This document shows, piece after piece, positions 1 to 8,373 of a stretch of 17,202 nucleotides of DNA. Each line of letters starts with the position of its first letter. Within the stretch, counting starts at the first letter, position 1. Under the pieces are notes generated by a model. It had not been told where the DNA came from. It ran no database searches and saw only the letters and a list, made by a program, of their open reading frames with translations. Origin of the DNA: a bacterium (GTDB lineage Bacteria; UBA6262); assembly GCA_028716025.1 (NCBI GenBank), contig JAQUQP010000021.1:1-17202 (forward strand), given 5' to 3'. A program made the position numbers and the translations under genes.

Positions 1-317
1 GCCGGATACTGGCTGACCTATACAAGGAAGTTGGCGTGTTTATTTTTGAACGGGCTAATTTTCATGTAACTACGGAGAGCATGGCAGAATTAAAGGAGAC
101 CCTGAAGAAAAATCCCCCGGAAAGTATAGCCGGGATCAAAGTCAAAAAAATCGTTACTTTAGACGGATTTAAGTTTATACTGGAAGACGGCAGCTGGGTA
201 GGTTTGCGCTTATCCGGGACTGAACCAGTGGTTCGTTATTATATCGAAGCCCAGCATCAGGATAAGGTACGTAAACTACTCCAAGCTGGCCAGCAATTGA
301 TCACCGGGAAAAAATAA
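1..317 (+). CDS. Phosphoglucomutase/phosphomannomutase family protein, C-terminal fragment
   Basis: This is the 3' end of an alpha-D-phosphohexomutase, an enzyme that moves phosphate between C1 and C6 of a hexose in the cytoplasm. The reading frame is open from base 3 to a TAA at 315-317, so the gene begins upstream of the window. The diagnostic part is the phosphate-binding loop near the C-terminus, RLSGTEPVVRYYIEA, which matches the family signature SGTEP followed by R-x-Y-x-E-A. The loop has RLSGTEP rather than the RPSGTEP usual in GlmM, which leans towards a hexose phosphomutase over phosphoglucosamine mutase, but the substrate cannot be decided from about 100 residues. The enolase gene begins 21 bases downstream, so the two are probably co-transcribed, which fits a carbohydrate role. 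An internal GTG at 36 is not a credible start because the homology runs through it. Confidence 0.85.
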   Translation, partial: RILADLYKEVGVFIFERANFHVTTESMAELKETLKKNPPESIAGIKVKKIVTLDGFKFILEDGSWVGLRLSGTEPVVRYYIEAQHQDKVRKLLQAGQQLITGKK

Positions 318-1628
<1,311 letters not shown>

Positions 1629-1916
1629 ATGACAAAAATACAGAAACAAAAGCTATTTTTCTGGCTGGTCATCGGCCTGGCCGTACTTGTCCTGGTGGGC
1701 AATAGGAATTTCTGGCGATTGATAAAAGCTTACCGGGAACGGGTTTCACTACAGCACCAATTGAAAAAGCTTGAAACTGAGAATAAGGAATTACAGAAAA
1801 ACATTTATTTATTGGAAAACAGTGACCAGGCGATCGAGAAGATAGCCAGGGAAGAATTAGGGATGACCAAGGATGGGGAAATTGAATATCGGGTCAAGAA
1901 ACAAGTAAAAAAATAG
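1629..1916 (+). CDS. FtsB/DivIC-family septum formation initiator protein
   Basis: This is a 95-residue bitopic membrane protein of the FtsB/DivIC type, a divisome component that in characterised bacteria pairs with FtsL and FtsQ. The layout is typical: a short basic cytoplasmic N-terminus, one membrane span at about residues 9-24 (LFFWLVIGLAVLVLVG), then a coiled coil at about 36-66 with heptad-like LKKLETENKELQKNIYLL. After that comes the family tail AIEKIAREELGMTKDGEIEY, in which A-R-E-E-L-G-M is characteristic. The ATG follows the enolase stop with no gap and has no strong ribosome site of its own, so translation probably depends on ribosomes finishing eno. An eno-divIC/ftsB order is common in bacteria. 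Whether it is FtsB or DivIC cannot be resolved from sequence alone. Confidence 0.9.
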   Translation: MTKIQKQKLFFWLVIGLAVLVLVGNRNFWRLIKAYRERVSLQHQLKKLETENKELQKNIYLLENSDQAIEKIAREELGMTKDGEIEYRVKKQVKK

Positions 1917-1944
1917 GTTCGCAAGTCTGGCTAAAATAAATAGA

Positions 1945-1973
1945 TTGACAGAAAAGGTTTTTTGGGGTAGTAT
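1945..1973 (+). promoter_or_regulatory. Sigma-70-type promoter for the tRNA-Leu/tRNA-fMet unit
   Basis: A perfect TTGACA at 1945-1950 is separated by exactly 17 bases from TAGTAT at 1968-1973. The predicted start of transcription is near 1980, about 28 bases ahead of tRNA-Leu. The consensus -35 box fits strong, constitutive stable-RNA expression. The next good terminator lies after the second tRNA. Confidence 0.75.
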
Positions 1974-2007
1974 TGTAACTCCCAGCCTTGAATTAGTTAA
2001 TAGACTG

Positions 2008-2090
2008 GGGCGAGTGGCGGAATGGCATACGCGGCAGACTTAAAATCTGCTGGCCTTATGGTCTTGAGGGTTCAACTCCCTCCTCGCCCA
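2008..2090 (+). tRNA. tRNA-Leu(UAA)
   Basis: This is a class II tRNA with a long variable arm. The acceptor arm GGGCGAG (2008-2014) pairs fully with CTCGCCC (2083-2089), and the discriminator is A2090. The anticodon stem GCAGA (2034-2038)/TCTGC (2046-2050) encloses a loop whose anticodon at 2041-2043 is TAA, reading UUA and probably UUG leucine codons. The T arm GAGGG/CCCTC encloses TTCAACT. The 3' CCA is not encoded: GAT follows the discriminator. Confidence 0.96.
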
Positions 2091-2094
2091 GATT

Positions 2095-2164
2095 AGTTGA
2101 TAGTTGACAGTTGATTGTTGATAGAAAAAGCATAAGCACTTTCTATGAACTATCAACAATGAAC
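2095..2164 (+). repeat. Heptamer tandem repeat overlapping an inverted repeat between two tRNA genes
   Basis: Four head-to-tail heptamers run from 2095 to 2122: AGTTGAT, AGTTGAC, AGTTGAT, TGTTGAT. The last ones form the left arm of an inverted repeat: 2110-2124 pairs with 2150-2164 at 14 of 15 positions, with a perfect 11-bp core, ATTGTTGATAG against CTATCAACAAT. The 25-base spacer is AT-rich. This looks like a dispersed intergenic repeat resembling short tandemly repeated heptamers known from cyanobacteria and other genomes. No coding potential is seen here. Confidence 0.6.
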
Positions 2165-2192
2165 AATATATAGCGGAACGAAGTGCAATTAT

Positions 2193-2269
<77 letters not shown>

Positions 2270-2287
2270 ATTTTAGCGATATTTAAG

Positions 2288-2320
2288 AAGAGAGATCAGA
2301 TATTCTGATTTCTCTTTTTA
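2288..2320 (+). terminator. Rho-independent terminator after tRNA-fMet
   Basis: A 12-bp stem, 2288-2299 paired with 2305-2316 (one G-T pair), with a five-base loop, is followed by a T-rich run from 2315. It lies 19 bases after the tRNA and just before the next promoter, so it should end the two-tRNA transcript. Confidence 0.8.
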
Positions 2321-2326
2321 TTTTAA

Positions 2327-2355
2327 TTGACTTTTTGACAAATAATGCCTAAAAT
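2327..2355 (+). promoter_or_regulatory. Sigma-70-type promoter for the outer-membrane protein/PilZ pair
   Basis: TTGACT (2327-2332) is 17 bases from TAAAAT (2350-2355). Transcription would begin around 2361-2363, only two to four bases before the ATG at 2365, predicting a leaderless or nearly leaderless mRNA. In agreement, no Shine-Dalgarno sequence precedes that ATG. A second TTGACA at 2335-2340 has no -10 box at the right distance. Confidence 0.6.
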
Positions 2356-2364
2356 TACTTACAC

Positions 2365-3555
2365 ATGAAGAAAAAATTAAGCTTATTTATCCTCTTGCCT
2401 TTTTTGGCTTTATTATTGCCAGCGGCTGTCTTGGCGCTGGAAAATTATAATGGTTATGGTGGTTATGTAATAGGCGACCAAAGGCTGATCGGGTTGGCAG
2501 GCGCTTACCTAGGGAAATCTAATGATCTGAACGCGGTGCACTATAATCCAGCTGGGTTGGTGTTCTCTCCAGCAGTACTTGATATCGGCTTGGCTAAAAG
2601 CAAACTAGATAATTCACCTACAGATTTTGACCAGAATGGAGCTAAGGACAGCTTCCCACTCAGCTATTATTTTGCTGGAATTGTTGGTCGTACTCATCGG
2701 GTCGGCACCTGTTATAATATCGCTTTGGGTGTGGTTTACGATCAACCATATAACGCTGAACAAAATTTTGCCGGGAAAAATTTAACTACAACCACCTTGG
2801 AAAAATACAATTTAAAACTGGGCATAACCTCATTTTCTATCCCGGTATCGCTACAAATAAGTAATTCCCTGGCCATAGGGATAAATATTAATACTTACAG
2901 CGCGGAAGAATATATCCGCATGAAATACCCGGTTAATTATCAGGGAAACAGGATAGCCGAGGTTGATATTGATGATGAACAGGAAGTTAGCGCCACCAGT
3001 ATTGATATGGGAATATTATATAAATGCAGTGAAAAAGTATCTCTCGGGGCGGTATATAAACCTGAGACAATTTTTAGCTTTGAAGAGAGAGCTTTCCTGA
3101 CTACTGACCTGCGTACAGGCTTGCTTGCGGATACTGGTATAAAATGGTACCGGAATATAACAATCCCTTTGCGCGCCGGCATAGGTTTTAATTATCAATA
3201 TGCCAAAGATTCTAATATAGGACTGGATACAAATTATATTGGGCAGCAGGATAACACAGTACTGGTCGGCTCGGGATTGGTTTCCGGCATGGAAAACTAC
3301 GAATTCAAGGATGCCGGGGTTTATGATCTACATTTTGGCGGTAATTACCTTTTGAGTATCAGCCAGAATCTGCAATTTGACTTGCGCGCTGGTACCTACT
3401 ATGAACCATCACGGGTTAAAAAACTTGATAGCCGGTGGCATTATACTGGTGGACTACAAATGAATTGGTTATATTTTATGTTTGGCCTGGGATATGATAA
3501 GGCGGCTGATTATAATAACCTGGTTACTGTCGTAGCCTTAATAATAAGGAGATAG
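2365..3555 (+). CDS. Outer-membrane beta-barrel protein, FadL/OMPP1-like
   Basis: This 396-residue exported protein probably forms an outer-membrane beta-barrel. A clear signal peptide is present: basic MKKK, a hydrophobic core at about 6-20, and a likely signal peptidase I site after A24 (V-L-A). The mature start contains RLIGLAGAYLGKSNDLNAVHYNPAGLVF, the pattern G-x-G-A-Y-x-x-x-x-x-D-x-x-A-x-x-x-N-P-A-G-L typical of FadL/OMPP1 and related barrel families. The rest alternates short amphipathic strands rich in Tyr, Gly and Asn. FadL family members move hydrophobic substrates, but no substrate can be assigned here. The C-terminus (VTVVALIIRR) lacks the terminal aromatic residue common in barrel proteins. 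A PilZ gene starts five bases after the stop, so the pair is an operon. No ribosome-binding site is visible, consistent with a leaderless transcript. Confidence 0.75.
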   Translation: MKKKLSLFILLPFLALLLPAAVLALENYNGYGGYVIGDQRLIGLAGAYLGKSNDLNAVHYNPAGLVFSPAVLDIGLAKSKLDNSPTDFDQNGAKDSFPLSYYFAGIVGRTHRVGTCYNIALGVVYDQPYNAEQNFAGKNLTTTTLEKYNLKLGITSFSIPVSLQISNSLAIGININTYSAEEYIRMKYPVNYQGNRIAEVDIDDEQEVSATSIDMGILYKCSEKVSLGAVYKPETIFSFEERAFLTTDLRTGLLADTGIKWYRNITIPLRAGIGFNYQYAKDSNIGLDTNYIGQQDNTVLVGSGLVSGMENYEFKDAGVYDLHFGGNYLLSISQNLQFDLRAGTYYEPSRVKKLDSRWHYTGGLQMNWLYFMFGLGYDKAADYNNLVTVVALIIRR

Positions 3556-3559
3556 CTTA

Positions 3560-3943
3560 ATGGTAAGCGAAACTTATACCGGACCTGATCGCAGACGGGT
3601 CCCGCGCATAAAATATGAAGGGCAGGCACAGCTTGCCGGTAAGGGCTGTGACGGTATAATGCACTCGGAGCTCTGTTCCTTTGTAAACCTGAGCGAGGGA
3701 GGGTGTTGTCTCAAGGCGCCGATTGATTTTAATGACGGAGCTGAGCTTTCTATAACCTTTAAATTGCCGGGTTTATTGAATATTTTTGTTCGTTCTACGG
3801 TTAAAGTGGTCTGGTGCACTCTATATCCCGTAGAACGCTGTTACCTGTTGGGATTGGTATTCGGCCAGTTGAGTGCATATGATCTTACTGCTTTGAGAAG
3901 CTTCATTATGACTGAAGTCAGGAACCAGAAGGAAATTACCTAA
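3560..3943 (+). CDS. PilZ domain protein (c-di-GMP receptor)
   Basis: This is a stand-alone PilZ domain of 127 residues, predicted cytoplasmic. Both c-di-GMP binding motifs are present: an arginine cluster R11-R12-R13-V-P-R16 (the RxxxR motif), and N43-L-S45-E-G-G48, matching [D/N]xSxxG. The intervening beta-strands fit a PilZ barrel, so it should bind the second messenger rather than be a degenerate variant. There is no other domain, so it would act by contacting a partner protein. It follows the outer-membrane protein gene with a four-base gap and has its own good ribosome site (AAGGAG at 3546-3551, eight bases before ATG). This suggests the pair responds together to a surface or lifestyle signal, though no partner or cyclase is in view. 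Confidence 0.88.
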   Translation: MVSETYTGPDRRRVPRIKYEGQAQLAGKGCDGIMHSELCSFVNLSEGGCCLKAPIDFNDGAELSITFKLPGLLNIFVRSTVKVVWCTLYPVERCYLLGLVFGQLSAYDLTALRSFIMTEVRNQKEIT

Positions 3944-3949
3944 AAACTC

Positions 3950-3978
3950 TTGCTTTTAGACCCTGATTATGCTAAAAT
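3950..3978 (+). promoter_or_regulatory. Candidate extended -10 promoter
   Basis: TTGCTT (3950-3955) lies 17 bases before TAAAAT (3973-3978), and the -10 box is preceded by TGC, giving an extended -10. Transcription would begin near 3985, immediately before a GC-rich hairpin. It could serve the downstream CAU tRNA and tilS, or make only a very short RNA. The -35 match is weak, so this is a moderate call. Confidence 0.45.
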
Positions 3979-3987
3979 ATATTCATT

Positions 3988-4017
3988 GGAAGGCGGCTCC
4001 TTTGCCTTCCTTGTTTT
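3988..4017 (+). terminator. Terminator-like hairpin after the PilZ gene
   Basis: GGAAGGC (3988-3994) pairs perfectly with GCCTTCC (4004-4010) around a nine-base loop, followed by TTGTTTT (4011-4017). It sits 45 bases past the PilZ stop and would terminate the outer-membrane protein/PilZ transcript. It also begins within a few bases of the predicted start of the promoter at 3950-3978, so it could instead act on that transcript. Confidence 0.6.
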
Positions 4018-4022
4018 ATCAC

Positions 4023-4295
4023 AAGTGTCCTGACTCCCAAATCTCTTGATATTTGCTGGAGGGATTTTAGCCAGAGACAAGGCACGAGGAGTGTGGCGTA
4101 CCCGTAGTGGTACGCAAATGACAAGTAACGCAGTCTATGAGTAAAAGGCCCCAGTCTTACGAGAAAGTCCTCTTTGGCCGCCTTCGGTGTCACTCCTCCT
4201 CGACGTATCGCAGAGGATACGACTTCGTTGTCGTTCCTAAAATTCGACTCAAATATGACTTTCAAATATAAAGAGATTTGGAAGTCATGACACTT
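4023..4295. repeat. 273-bp palindromic dispersed element, copy A
   Basis: Terminal inverted repeats of 33 bp, at 4023-4055 and 4263-4295, match at 30 of 33 positions. Inside are two lateral hairpins: GCGTACC/GGTACGC (4096-4102 with 4109-4115) and CGTATC/GATACG (4204-4209 with 4216-4221). Blocks shared with copy B (15876-16142) include CAAGGC-CGAGGA (4078-4090), TCTTTGGCCG (4171-4180), CTCCTCCT (4193-4200), GACGTATC (4202-4209) and ATTCGACTCAAAT (4242-4254). No plausible gene lies inside. The right end abuts the following tRNA with a single base between. It could be a non-autonomous mobile element or a structured RNA; sequence alone does not decide. Confidence 0.85.
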
Positions 4296-4296
4296 A

Positions 4297-4369
4297 GGCT
4301 GGGTAGCTCAGTTGGTAGAGCAGCGGACTCATAAGCCGTTGGTCGCGAGTTCAACTCTCGCCCCAGCCA
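4297..4369 (+). tRNA. Elongator-type tRNA with CAU anticodon (tRNA-Met, or tRNA-Ile2 read after lysidine modification)
   Basis: The acceptor arm GGCTGGG (4297-4303) pairs fully with CCCAGCC (4362-4368), with discriminator A4369, so it is not an initiator. The D arm GCTC/GAGC and T arm GCGAG/CTCGC are regular. The anticodon CAT is at 4330-4332. The anticodon stem GCGGA/GCCGT has an A-G mismatch next to the loop and a G-T at its far end. The 3' CCA is not encoded. CAU elongator tRNAs are either Met or the minor Ile2 that TilS modifies, and the gene lies directly upstream of tilS. I cannot separate the two by eye. Confidence 0.93.
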
Positions 4370-4410
4370 CTTAAAATCATGAATAAATACATATAAGTAA
4401 TTGAGCAGTT

Positions 4411-5775
4411 ATGTTTTTAAAGCAAATCGAACAAACGATCATAAAAGATGATCTTTTAAAAGACGGTGAAACTGTCTTGGTGGCTGTATCAGGCGGTATT
4501 GATTCAGTGACGTTATTGCATGTCCTTAAAGACCTTGGTCCTAAACATCACTGGAATATTCAGGTCGCGCATTTTAATCATTCCCTGCGGGGTCGAGATG
4601 CTGACCGCGATGAAGCTTTTGTTCGTAGGCTAGCTCTGTCGTATGATTTCCCTTTTCATGTACAAAAACAGGATGTGCGAAAATATGCTCATAAAGAGGG
4701 GTTATCTATTGAGGCAGCAGCCCGGTTACTACGCTATGATTTTCTGGAAAGAGTCTCCGTAGCTGTTCATGCTGATAAGATCGCCATAGCACATAATGCC
4801 AATGACCAGGCCGAGACTGTTCTTTTGTTCCTATTGCGGGGTACCGGGAAAACAGGTTTAGCCGGAATGCCGATTGTAAGGGGTAAAATTATACGTCCAT
4901 TACTATCTATATGGCGAAAAGATATTGAGACTTTTGCCAGGCAAAACAAATTGCTTTTCCGGACCGATGCTTCAAACCTGCAAACAGATTACCTGCGTAA
5001 CCGGATTAGACTAAAATTATTACCGGAATTAGCTAAGTGTTATAATCCTCAAATTTATCAGCAGTTATTACAGATAAGTCTCTTAGAAAGAGAAGAAGAT
5101 CGATTCTTACAACAGCGGGTAGCCCGGGAAGCGGCGAAATGCCTGGAACAAAAGCGGGGAGAAACGGTCTTATATATAAACCGATACTTAAAACTTCCAA
5201 TCTGGCTGCAACGAAGATTAGTCAGGTTTATTGTCCCTTTGACCTTCGAGCAAGTGGAAAGGGTGCGTTATTTGGCTTTAGGTGAAGGCCCGGCCAGAAA
5301 ACTATCCTTGGGAAACAAACTTTGGTGTCGGCGTGAATATGGTAAAATATTTTTTTCAACCAGGTTCAAGCCGCGAAAAGCCAGGGTCCGGCAAGAATGG
5401 ATCTTATCTGTACCGGGAAGGACAGACATCCCCGAGCTTGGCCTTCGGGTAATGGTCCGTACCTATAAAAAATCCAAGATATTCAAGATTAGTAAAAGCA
5501 AAAGGCTTAGTTACCTGGATACCGCAACTATCTCCGGGCAATTACGTTTGCGTACGCGCAAACCAGGAGATCGTTTCCAGCCGTATGGACTAAACGGGAC
5601 AAAAAAACTGAAAGACTATTTTATGGAGCAGAAAATCGCTCCTGGTGAAAGGGACCTTTTGCCGGTGATCGTGGATAATAAAGGGATTGTCAGTTTGAGT
5701 ACGTTAGGCCGCATTGCTGATCGGGTAAAAGTAACGTCGCAGACTAAAACTATCGTAGAAATAGAGGTGTATTAA
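4411..5775 (+). CDS. tilS: tRNA(Ile)-lysidine synthase
   Basis: TilS joins lysine to C34 of tRNA-Ile2(CAU) using ATP. The modification switches decoding from AUG to AUA and charging from Met to Ile. The 454-residue product has the N-terminal PP-loop ATPase motif SGGIDS at residues 27-32 and the family blocks [20 protein letters not shown] and [23 protein letters not shown]. It also has the C-terminal tRNA-binding domain, recognisable by [21 protein letters not shown] and ERDLLPVI. The length is typical of the long (domain-complete) form. The ATG has only a weak ribosome site (GAGCAG). The gene lies 41 bases after a CAU tRNA and its stop is one base before the TTG start of ftsH, as in the conserved tilS-ftsH pairing of many bacteria. 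Confidence 0.96.
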   Translation: MFLKQIEQTIIKDDLLKDGETVLVAVSGGIDSVTLLHVLKDLGPKHHWNIQVAHFNHSLRGRDADRDEAFVRRLALSYDFPFHVQKQDVRKYAHKEGLSIEAAARLLRYDFLERVSVAVHADKIAIAHNANDQAETVLLFLLRGTGKTGLAGMPIVRGKIIRPLLSIWRKDIETFARQNKLLFRTDASNLQTDYLRNRIRLKLLPELAKCYNPQIYQQLLQISLLEREEDRFLQQRVAREAAKCLEQKRGETVLYINRYLKLPIWLQRRLVRFIVPLTFEQVERVRYLALGEGPARKLSLGNKLWCRREYGKIFFSTRFKPRKARVRQEWILSVPGRTDIPELGLRVMVRTYKKSKIFKISKSKRLSYLDTATISGQLRLRTRKPGDRFQPYGLNGTKKLKDYFMEQKIAPGERDLLPVIVDNKGIVSLSTLGRIADRVKVTSQTKTIVEIEVY

Positions 5776-5776
5776 A

Positions 5777-7687
5777 TTGAAAAATTTCATGAAAGGTTTG
5801 GCATTTTGGATATTACTGATAATCGGTCTTACCGCTTTGTCACAGCAATTAAGCAAGAAAGAACAAGTTGCTGATTTGCCTTATAGTACTTTTAAGCAGA
5901 TGATCAAGAGTGATCGGGTGATCAGCGCGGTTATTGAAAATAAGAATAATATCATCACTGGTAAATATTATGATGACGCTAAAAAGGAAGCCGAATTTCG
6001 CACTACTCCGGTCAATGATCCGGACTTGGTCAGGGATCTTGAATCCCATGGCGTTAAGTTTAGTGGAGAGGCGGAAAAGACCTGGTGGAGTTACCTGAAT
6101 AATTTCATTTGGTATTTTGGCCCGGTCATTCTTTTAGTAGCTTTTTGGCTATTCATGATGAAACAAATGCAGGCAGGCGGTAAGCAAGCTATGTCCTTTG
6201 GCCGTAGTAAGGCACGTTTACAAACTACTTCTGGTAAACAAAAAATAACTTTTAAAGATGTAGCTGGTATAGATGAAGTGAAAGAAGAGCTGCAAGAAAT
6301 CATCGCTTTTTTAAAAAATCCCAAAAAGTTCCAAAAACTAGGTGGTAAGATCCCTAAGGGAGTACTCTTATATGGCGCTCCGGGGACTGGTAAAACATTG
6401 CTGGCTAAAGCGGTAGCTGGAGAGGCAGGAGTACCTTTTTTCTCTTCCAGCGGCAGCGAATTCGTAGAAATGTTTGTCGGAGTCGGAGCTTCCCGGGTAC
6501 GGGATTTATTCGAACAGGGTAAACGTAGCGCGCCTTGCTTATTGTTTATCGATGAACTAGATGCCGTAGGCCGTCATCGCGGTGCTGGTCTTGGTAGTGG
6601 ACATGATGAACGAGAGCAGACCTTGAACCAGTTGTTGGTCGAGATGGACGGATTCGATACTAAAGAAGGAGTTATTCTGATAGCCGCGACGAACCGGCCT
6701 GATGTCCTTGACCCGGCTTTACTGCGCCCAGGTCGCTTTGACCGTCATATTTCTGTAGCCAGTCCTGACTTGAAAGGCCGGGAAGAGATCCTGGCAGTGC
6801 ATACCCGCATCGTTAAACTGGCCAAGGAAATAGATTTAAATGTCATTGCTCGGCGCACTCCTGGATTTGTCGGAGCTGATTTGGCCAATTTAGTCAATGA
6901 AGCGGCCTTGTTGGCAGCCCGCAAAGAAAAAGAAGCAGTGGAAATGGAAGATATGGAAGAAGCGATTGATCGTGTTATTGCCGGTCCGCAGCGTAAAAGC
7001 CGCTTGATCAGCGACCGGGAAAAGAAGATCATTGCTTATCATGAAAGCGGCCATGCTCTGATCGCTAAGCTTATTCCCGGGACTGACCCAGTACATAAAG
7101 TTTCCATTGTCCCCCGCGGACCAGCGCTTGGATATACCTTACAATTGCCGGTTGAAGATAAATACCTTACTACAAAAACAGAGTTGCTTGATGATATTGC
7201 AGTTTTGCTGGGTGGCAGGGGAGCGGAACAATTAATGTTTAATGAACTGACGACCGGGGATAGCAATGACCTTTCTCGAGCTACTGCCTTAGCTCATAAA
7301 ATGGTAAGGGAGTATGGCATGAGCGAAAAACTCGGGCCCATTACCCTACAGAAACGTGAATCTGAAGTGTTTCTCGGCCGTGATATTTCTCGTGAAAAAA
7401 CCTATAGCGAAAAAACCGCTGAATTAATTGATAGTGAAGAGAAAGCGATAATCGATCAGGCGCTCATAAGAACGCAAAAACTTCTTAAGGACAACCTTGA
7501 TAAATTAAATTTATTAGCGTTAAAATTAGTTGAACGAGAAGTGCTCAATGGCGACGAGGTAGATCTTATTCTCAGCGGTAAAGAATTGCCACTGCTTGAT
7601 GACTCTAAGTTGGTAACAGAAAAAGACAAAGAGAACAAAGAGGAAACGAAGAATGAACAAACGAAAGATAAACAAGCCAAAAATTGA
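5777..7687 (+). CDS. ftsH: ATP-dependent zinc metalloprotease FtsH
   Basis: FtsH is a membrane-anchored AAA+ protease that removes misfolded membrane proteins and selected regulators. The 636-residue product shows, in order: membrane span 1 (about 5-21), an extracytoplasmic segment, membrane span 2 near 112-132, Walker A GAPGTGKT (200-207), Walker B with D259-E260 ([11 protein letters not shown]), the arginine-finger region [20 protein letters not shown], the zinc site HESGH (422-426) and the third zinc ligand D495 in [12 protein letters not shown]. The tail is a charged low-complexity stretch rich in Lys and Glu. The TTG start is chosen over the ATG at 5789 because AGAGGTG at 5763-5769 is seven bases ahead of TTG but too far from the ATG. 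The gene is coupled to tilS upstream, and its last 35 bases overlap folE. Confidence 0.98.
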   Translation: MKNFMKGLAFWILLIIGLTALSQQLSKKEQVADLPYSTFKQMIKSDRVISAVIENKNNIITGKYYDDAKKEAEFRTTPVNDPDLVRDLESHGVKFSGEAEKTWWSYLNNFIWYFGPVILLVAFWLFMMKQMQAGGKQAMSFGRSKARLQTTSGKQKITFKDVAGIDEVKEELQEIIAFLKNPKKFQKLGGKIPKGVLLYGAPGTGKTLLAKAVAGEAGVPFFSSSGSEFVEMFVGVGASRVRDLFEQGKRSAPCLLFIDELDAVGRHRGAGLGSGHDEREQTLNQLLVEMDGFDTKEGVILIAATNRPDVLDPALLRPGRFDRHISVASPDLKGREEILAVHTRIVKLAKEIDLNVIARRTPGFVGADLANLVNEAALLAARKEKEAVEMEDMEEAIDRVIAGPQRKSRLISDREKKIIAYHESGHALIAKLIPGTDPVHKVSIVPRGPALGYTLQLPVEDKYLTTKTELLDDIAVLLGGRGAEQLMFNELTTGDSNDLSRATALAHKMVREYGMSEKLGPITLQKRESEVFLGRDISREKTYSEKTAELIDSEEKAIIDQALIRTQKLLKDNLDKLNLLALKLVEREVLNGDEVDLILSGKELPLLDDSKLVTEKDKENKEETKNEQTKDKQAKN

Positions 7688-8228
7688 AAAAGCGGTTCTC
7701 TCCATCTTGGAAGCGATCGGTGATGACCCGCGGCGTGAAGGACTGATCGGCACTCCACGGCGGGTGGCTGATATGTATGAAGAGATCTTTGCCGGATTGC
7801 ACCGTGATCCGGCTGAGGACCTGGAAGTTTATTATGAAAAAGAAGATTATTCTGAAATTGTGCTGGTTCGAGACATTCCTCTTTATTCTGTATGTGAGCA
7901 CCATTTGATACCATTTTTCGGGAAAGCCCATGTGGCGTATCTGCCGCAAAAGGGGAGACTTACTGGATTATCCAAGATAGTCAGGGTAGTAGATACTATT
8001 TCTCGGCGGCCGCAATTACAAGAACGGTTATCTATGATGATCGCTGACACGATCATGAAAGCGGTCAGGCCCCAAGGGGTGCTGGTAATTATTGAAGCTG
8101 AGCACTTCTGTATGACTATGAGAGGGGTAAGAAAACCCGGATCCAAAACTGTCACCAGTGCGATGCGGGGGATCTTCCTAAAAGATGCCAGGACCAGGGC
8201 AGAGGCTCTTTCTCTGATAAATAAGTAA
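7653..8228 (+). CDS. folE: GTP cyclohydrolase I, type IA
   Basis: FolE converts GTP to 7,8-dihydroneopterin triphosphate, the first step of folate synthesis. The 191-residue product has normal length. Zinc ligands are visible at C81 and H84 in [20 protein letters not shown] and at C153 in [10 protein letters not shown]. Also present are [21 protein letters not shown] near the N-terminus and [22 protein letters not shown]. The ATG overlaps the end of ftsH by 35 bases in another frame. It is supported by AGAGG at 7639-7643, nine bases upstream, and no later start would keep the domain. The TAA stop forms the first bases of an AT-rich palindromic repeat. With folP just downstream, the operon covers two folate steps; folB and folK are not in the window. 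Confidence 0.97.
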   Translation: MNKRKINKPKIEKAVLSILEAIGDDPRREGLIGTPRRVADMYEEIFAGLHRDPAEDLEVYYEKEDYSEIVLVRDIPLYSVCEHHLIPFFGKAHVAYLPQKGRLTGLSKIVRVVDTISRRPQLQERLSMMIADTIMKAVRPQGVLVIIEAEHFCMTMRGVRKPGSKTVTSAMRGIFLKDARTRAEALSLINK

Positions 8229-8352
8229 ATTCTAATATCGAATATCTAAACTCTAAACAAAAATTAATATCTAATATCTAAACTTTTAAATATAAAATCC
8301 TCGATTTTAATTTTGGATTTGTTTAGGATTTAGATGTTAGAGTTTAGAATTT
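8227..8352. repeat. AT-rich palindromic repeat, copy 1 (between folE and folP)
   Basis: Inverted arms of 32 bp, 8227-8258 and 8321-8352, match at 26 of 32 positions. The left arm begins inside the TAA stop codon of folE. The right arm begins with GTTTAGGATTTAGA, identical to the right arm of the second copy at 10494-10507. The centre is almost pure A and T. I see no gene or promoter of good quality inside. Confidence 0.7.
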
Positions 8353-8373
8353 ATATCTAGGATGGGTGGTTGT

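Noticed and set aside
2095..2122. CRISPR-like array
   Set aside because: Units are seven bases with no spacers, so this is a tandem repeat; no CRISPR repeat-spacer pattern exists anywhere in the window.
2144..2172. Separate promoter for tRNA-fMet (TATGAA, 17 bases, TATATA)
   Set aside because: The -35 box is a weak match and the strong promoter at 1945-1973 can serve both tRNAs.
3972..4265. 97-residue open frame on the minus strand between the PilZ gene and the CAU tRNA
   Set aside because: It lies almost wholly within palindromic element A. The matching region of element B does not keep a corresponding frame, so it is not a gene.
4243..4272. Outward promoter inside element A (TTCGAC, 18 bases, TATAAA) towards the CAU tRNA
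   Set aside because: The -35 match is poor and the -10 is not kept in copy B (ATGTAAAG there), so the evidence is too weak to list.
5789..5791. ATG as an alternative ftsH start
   Set aside because: The ribosome site AGAGGTG is 19 bases away from it but seven bases from TTG 5777, so the TTG is preferred; the difference is four residues.
7456..7949. Three overlapping minus-strand open frames opposite the ftsH/folE junction
   Set aside because: They oppose two well-supported genes, have low-complexity Phe/Ser-rich translations caused by the Lys/Glu-rich ftsH tail, and lack ribosome sites.
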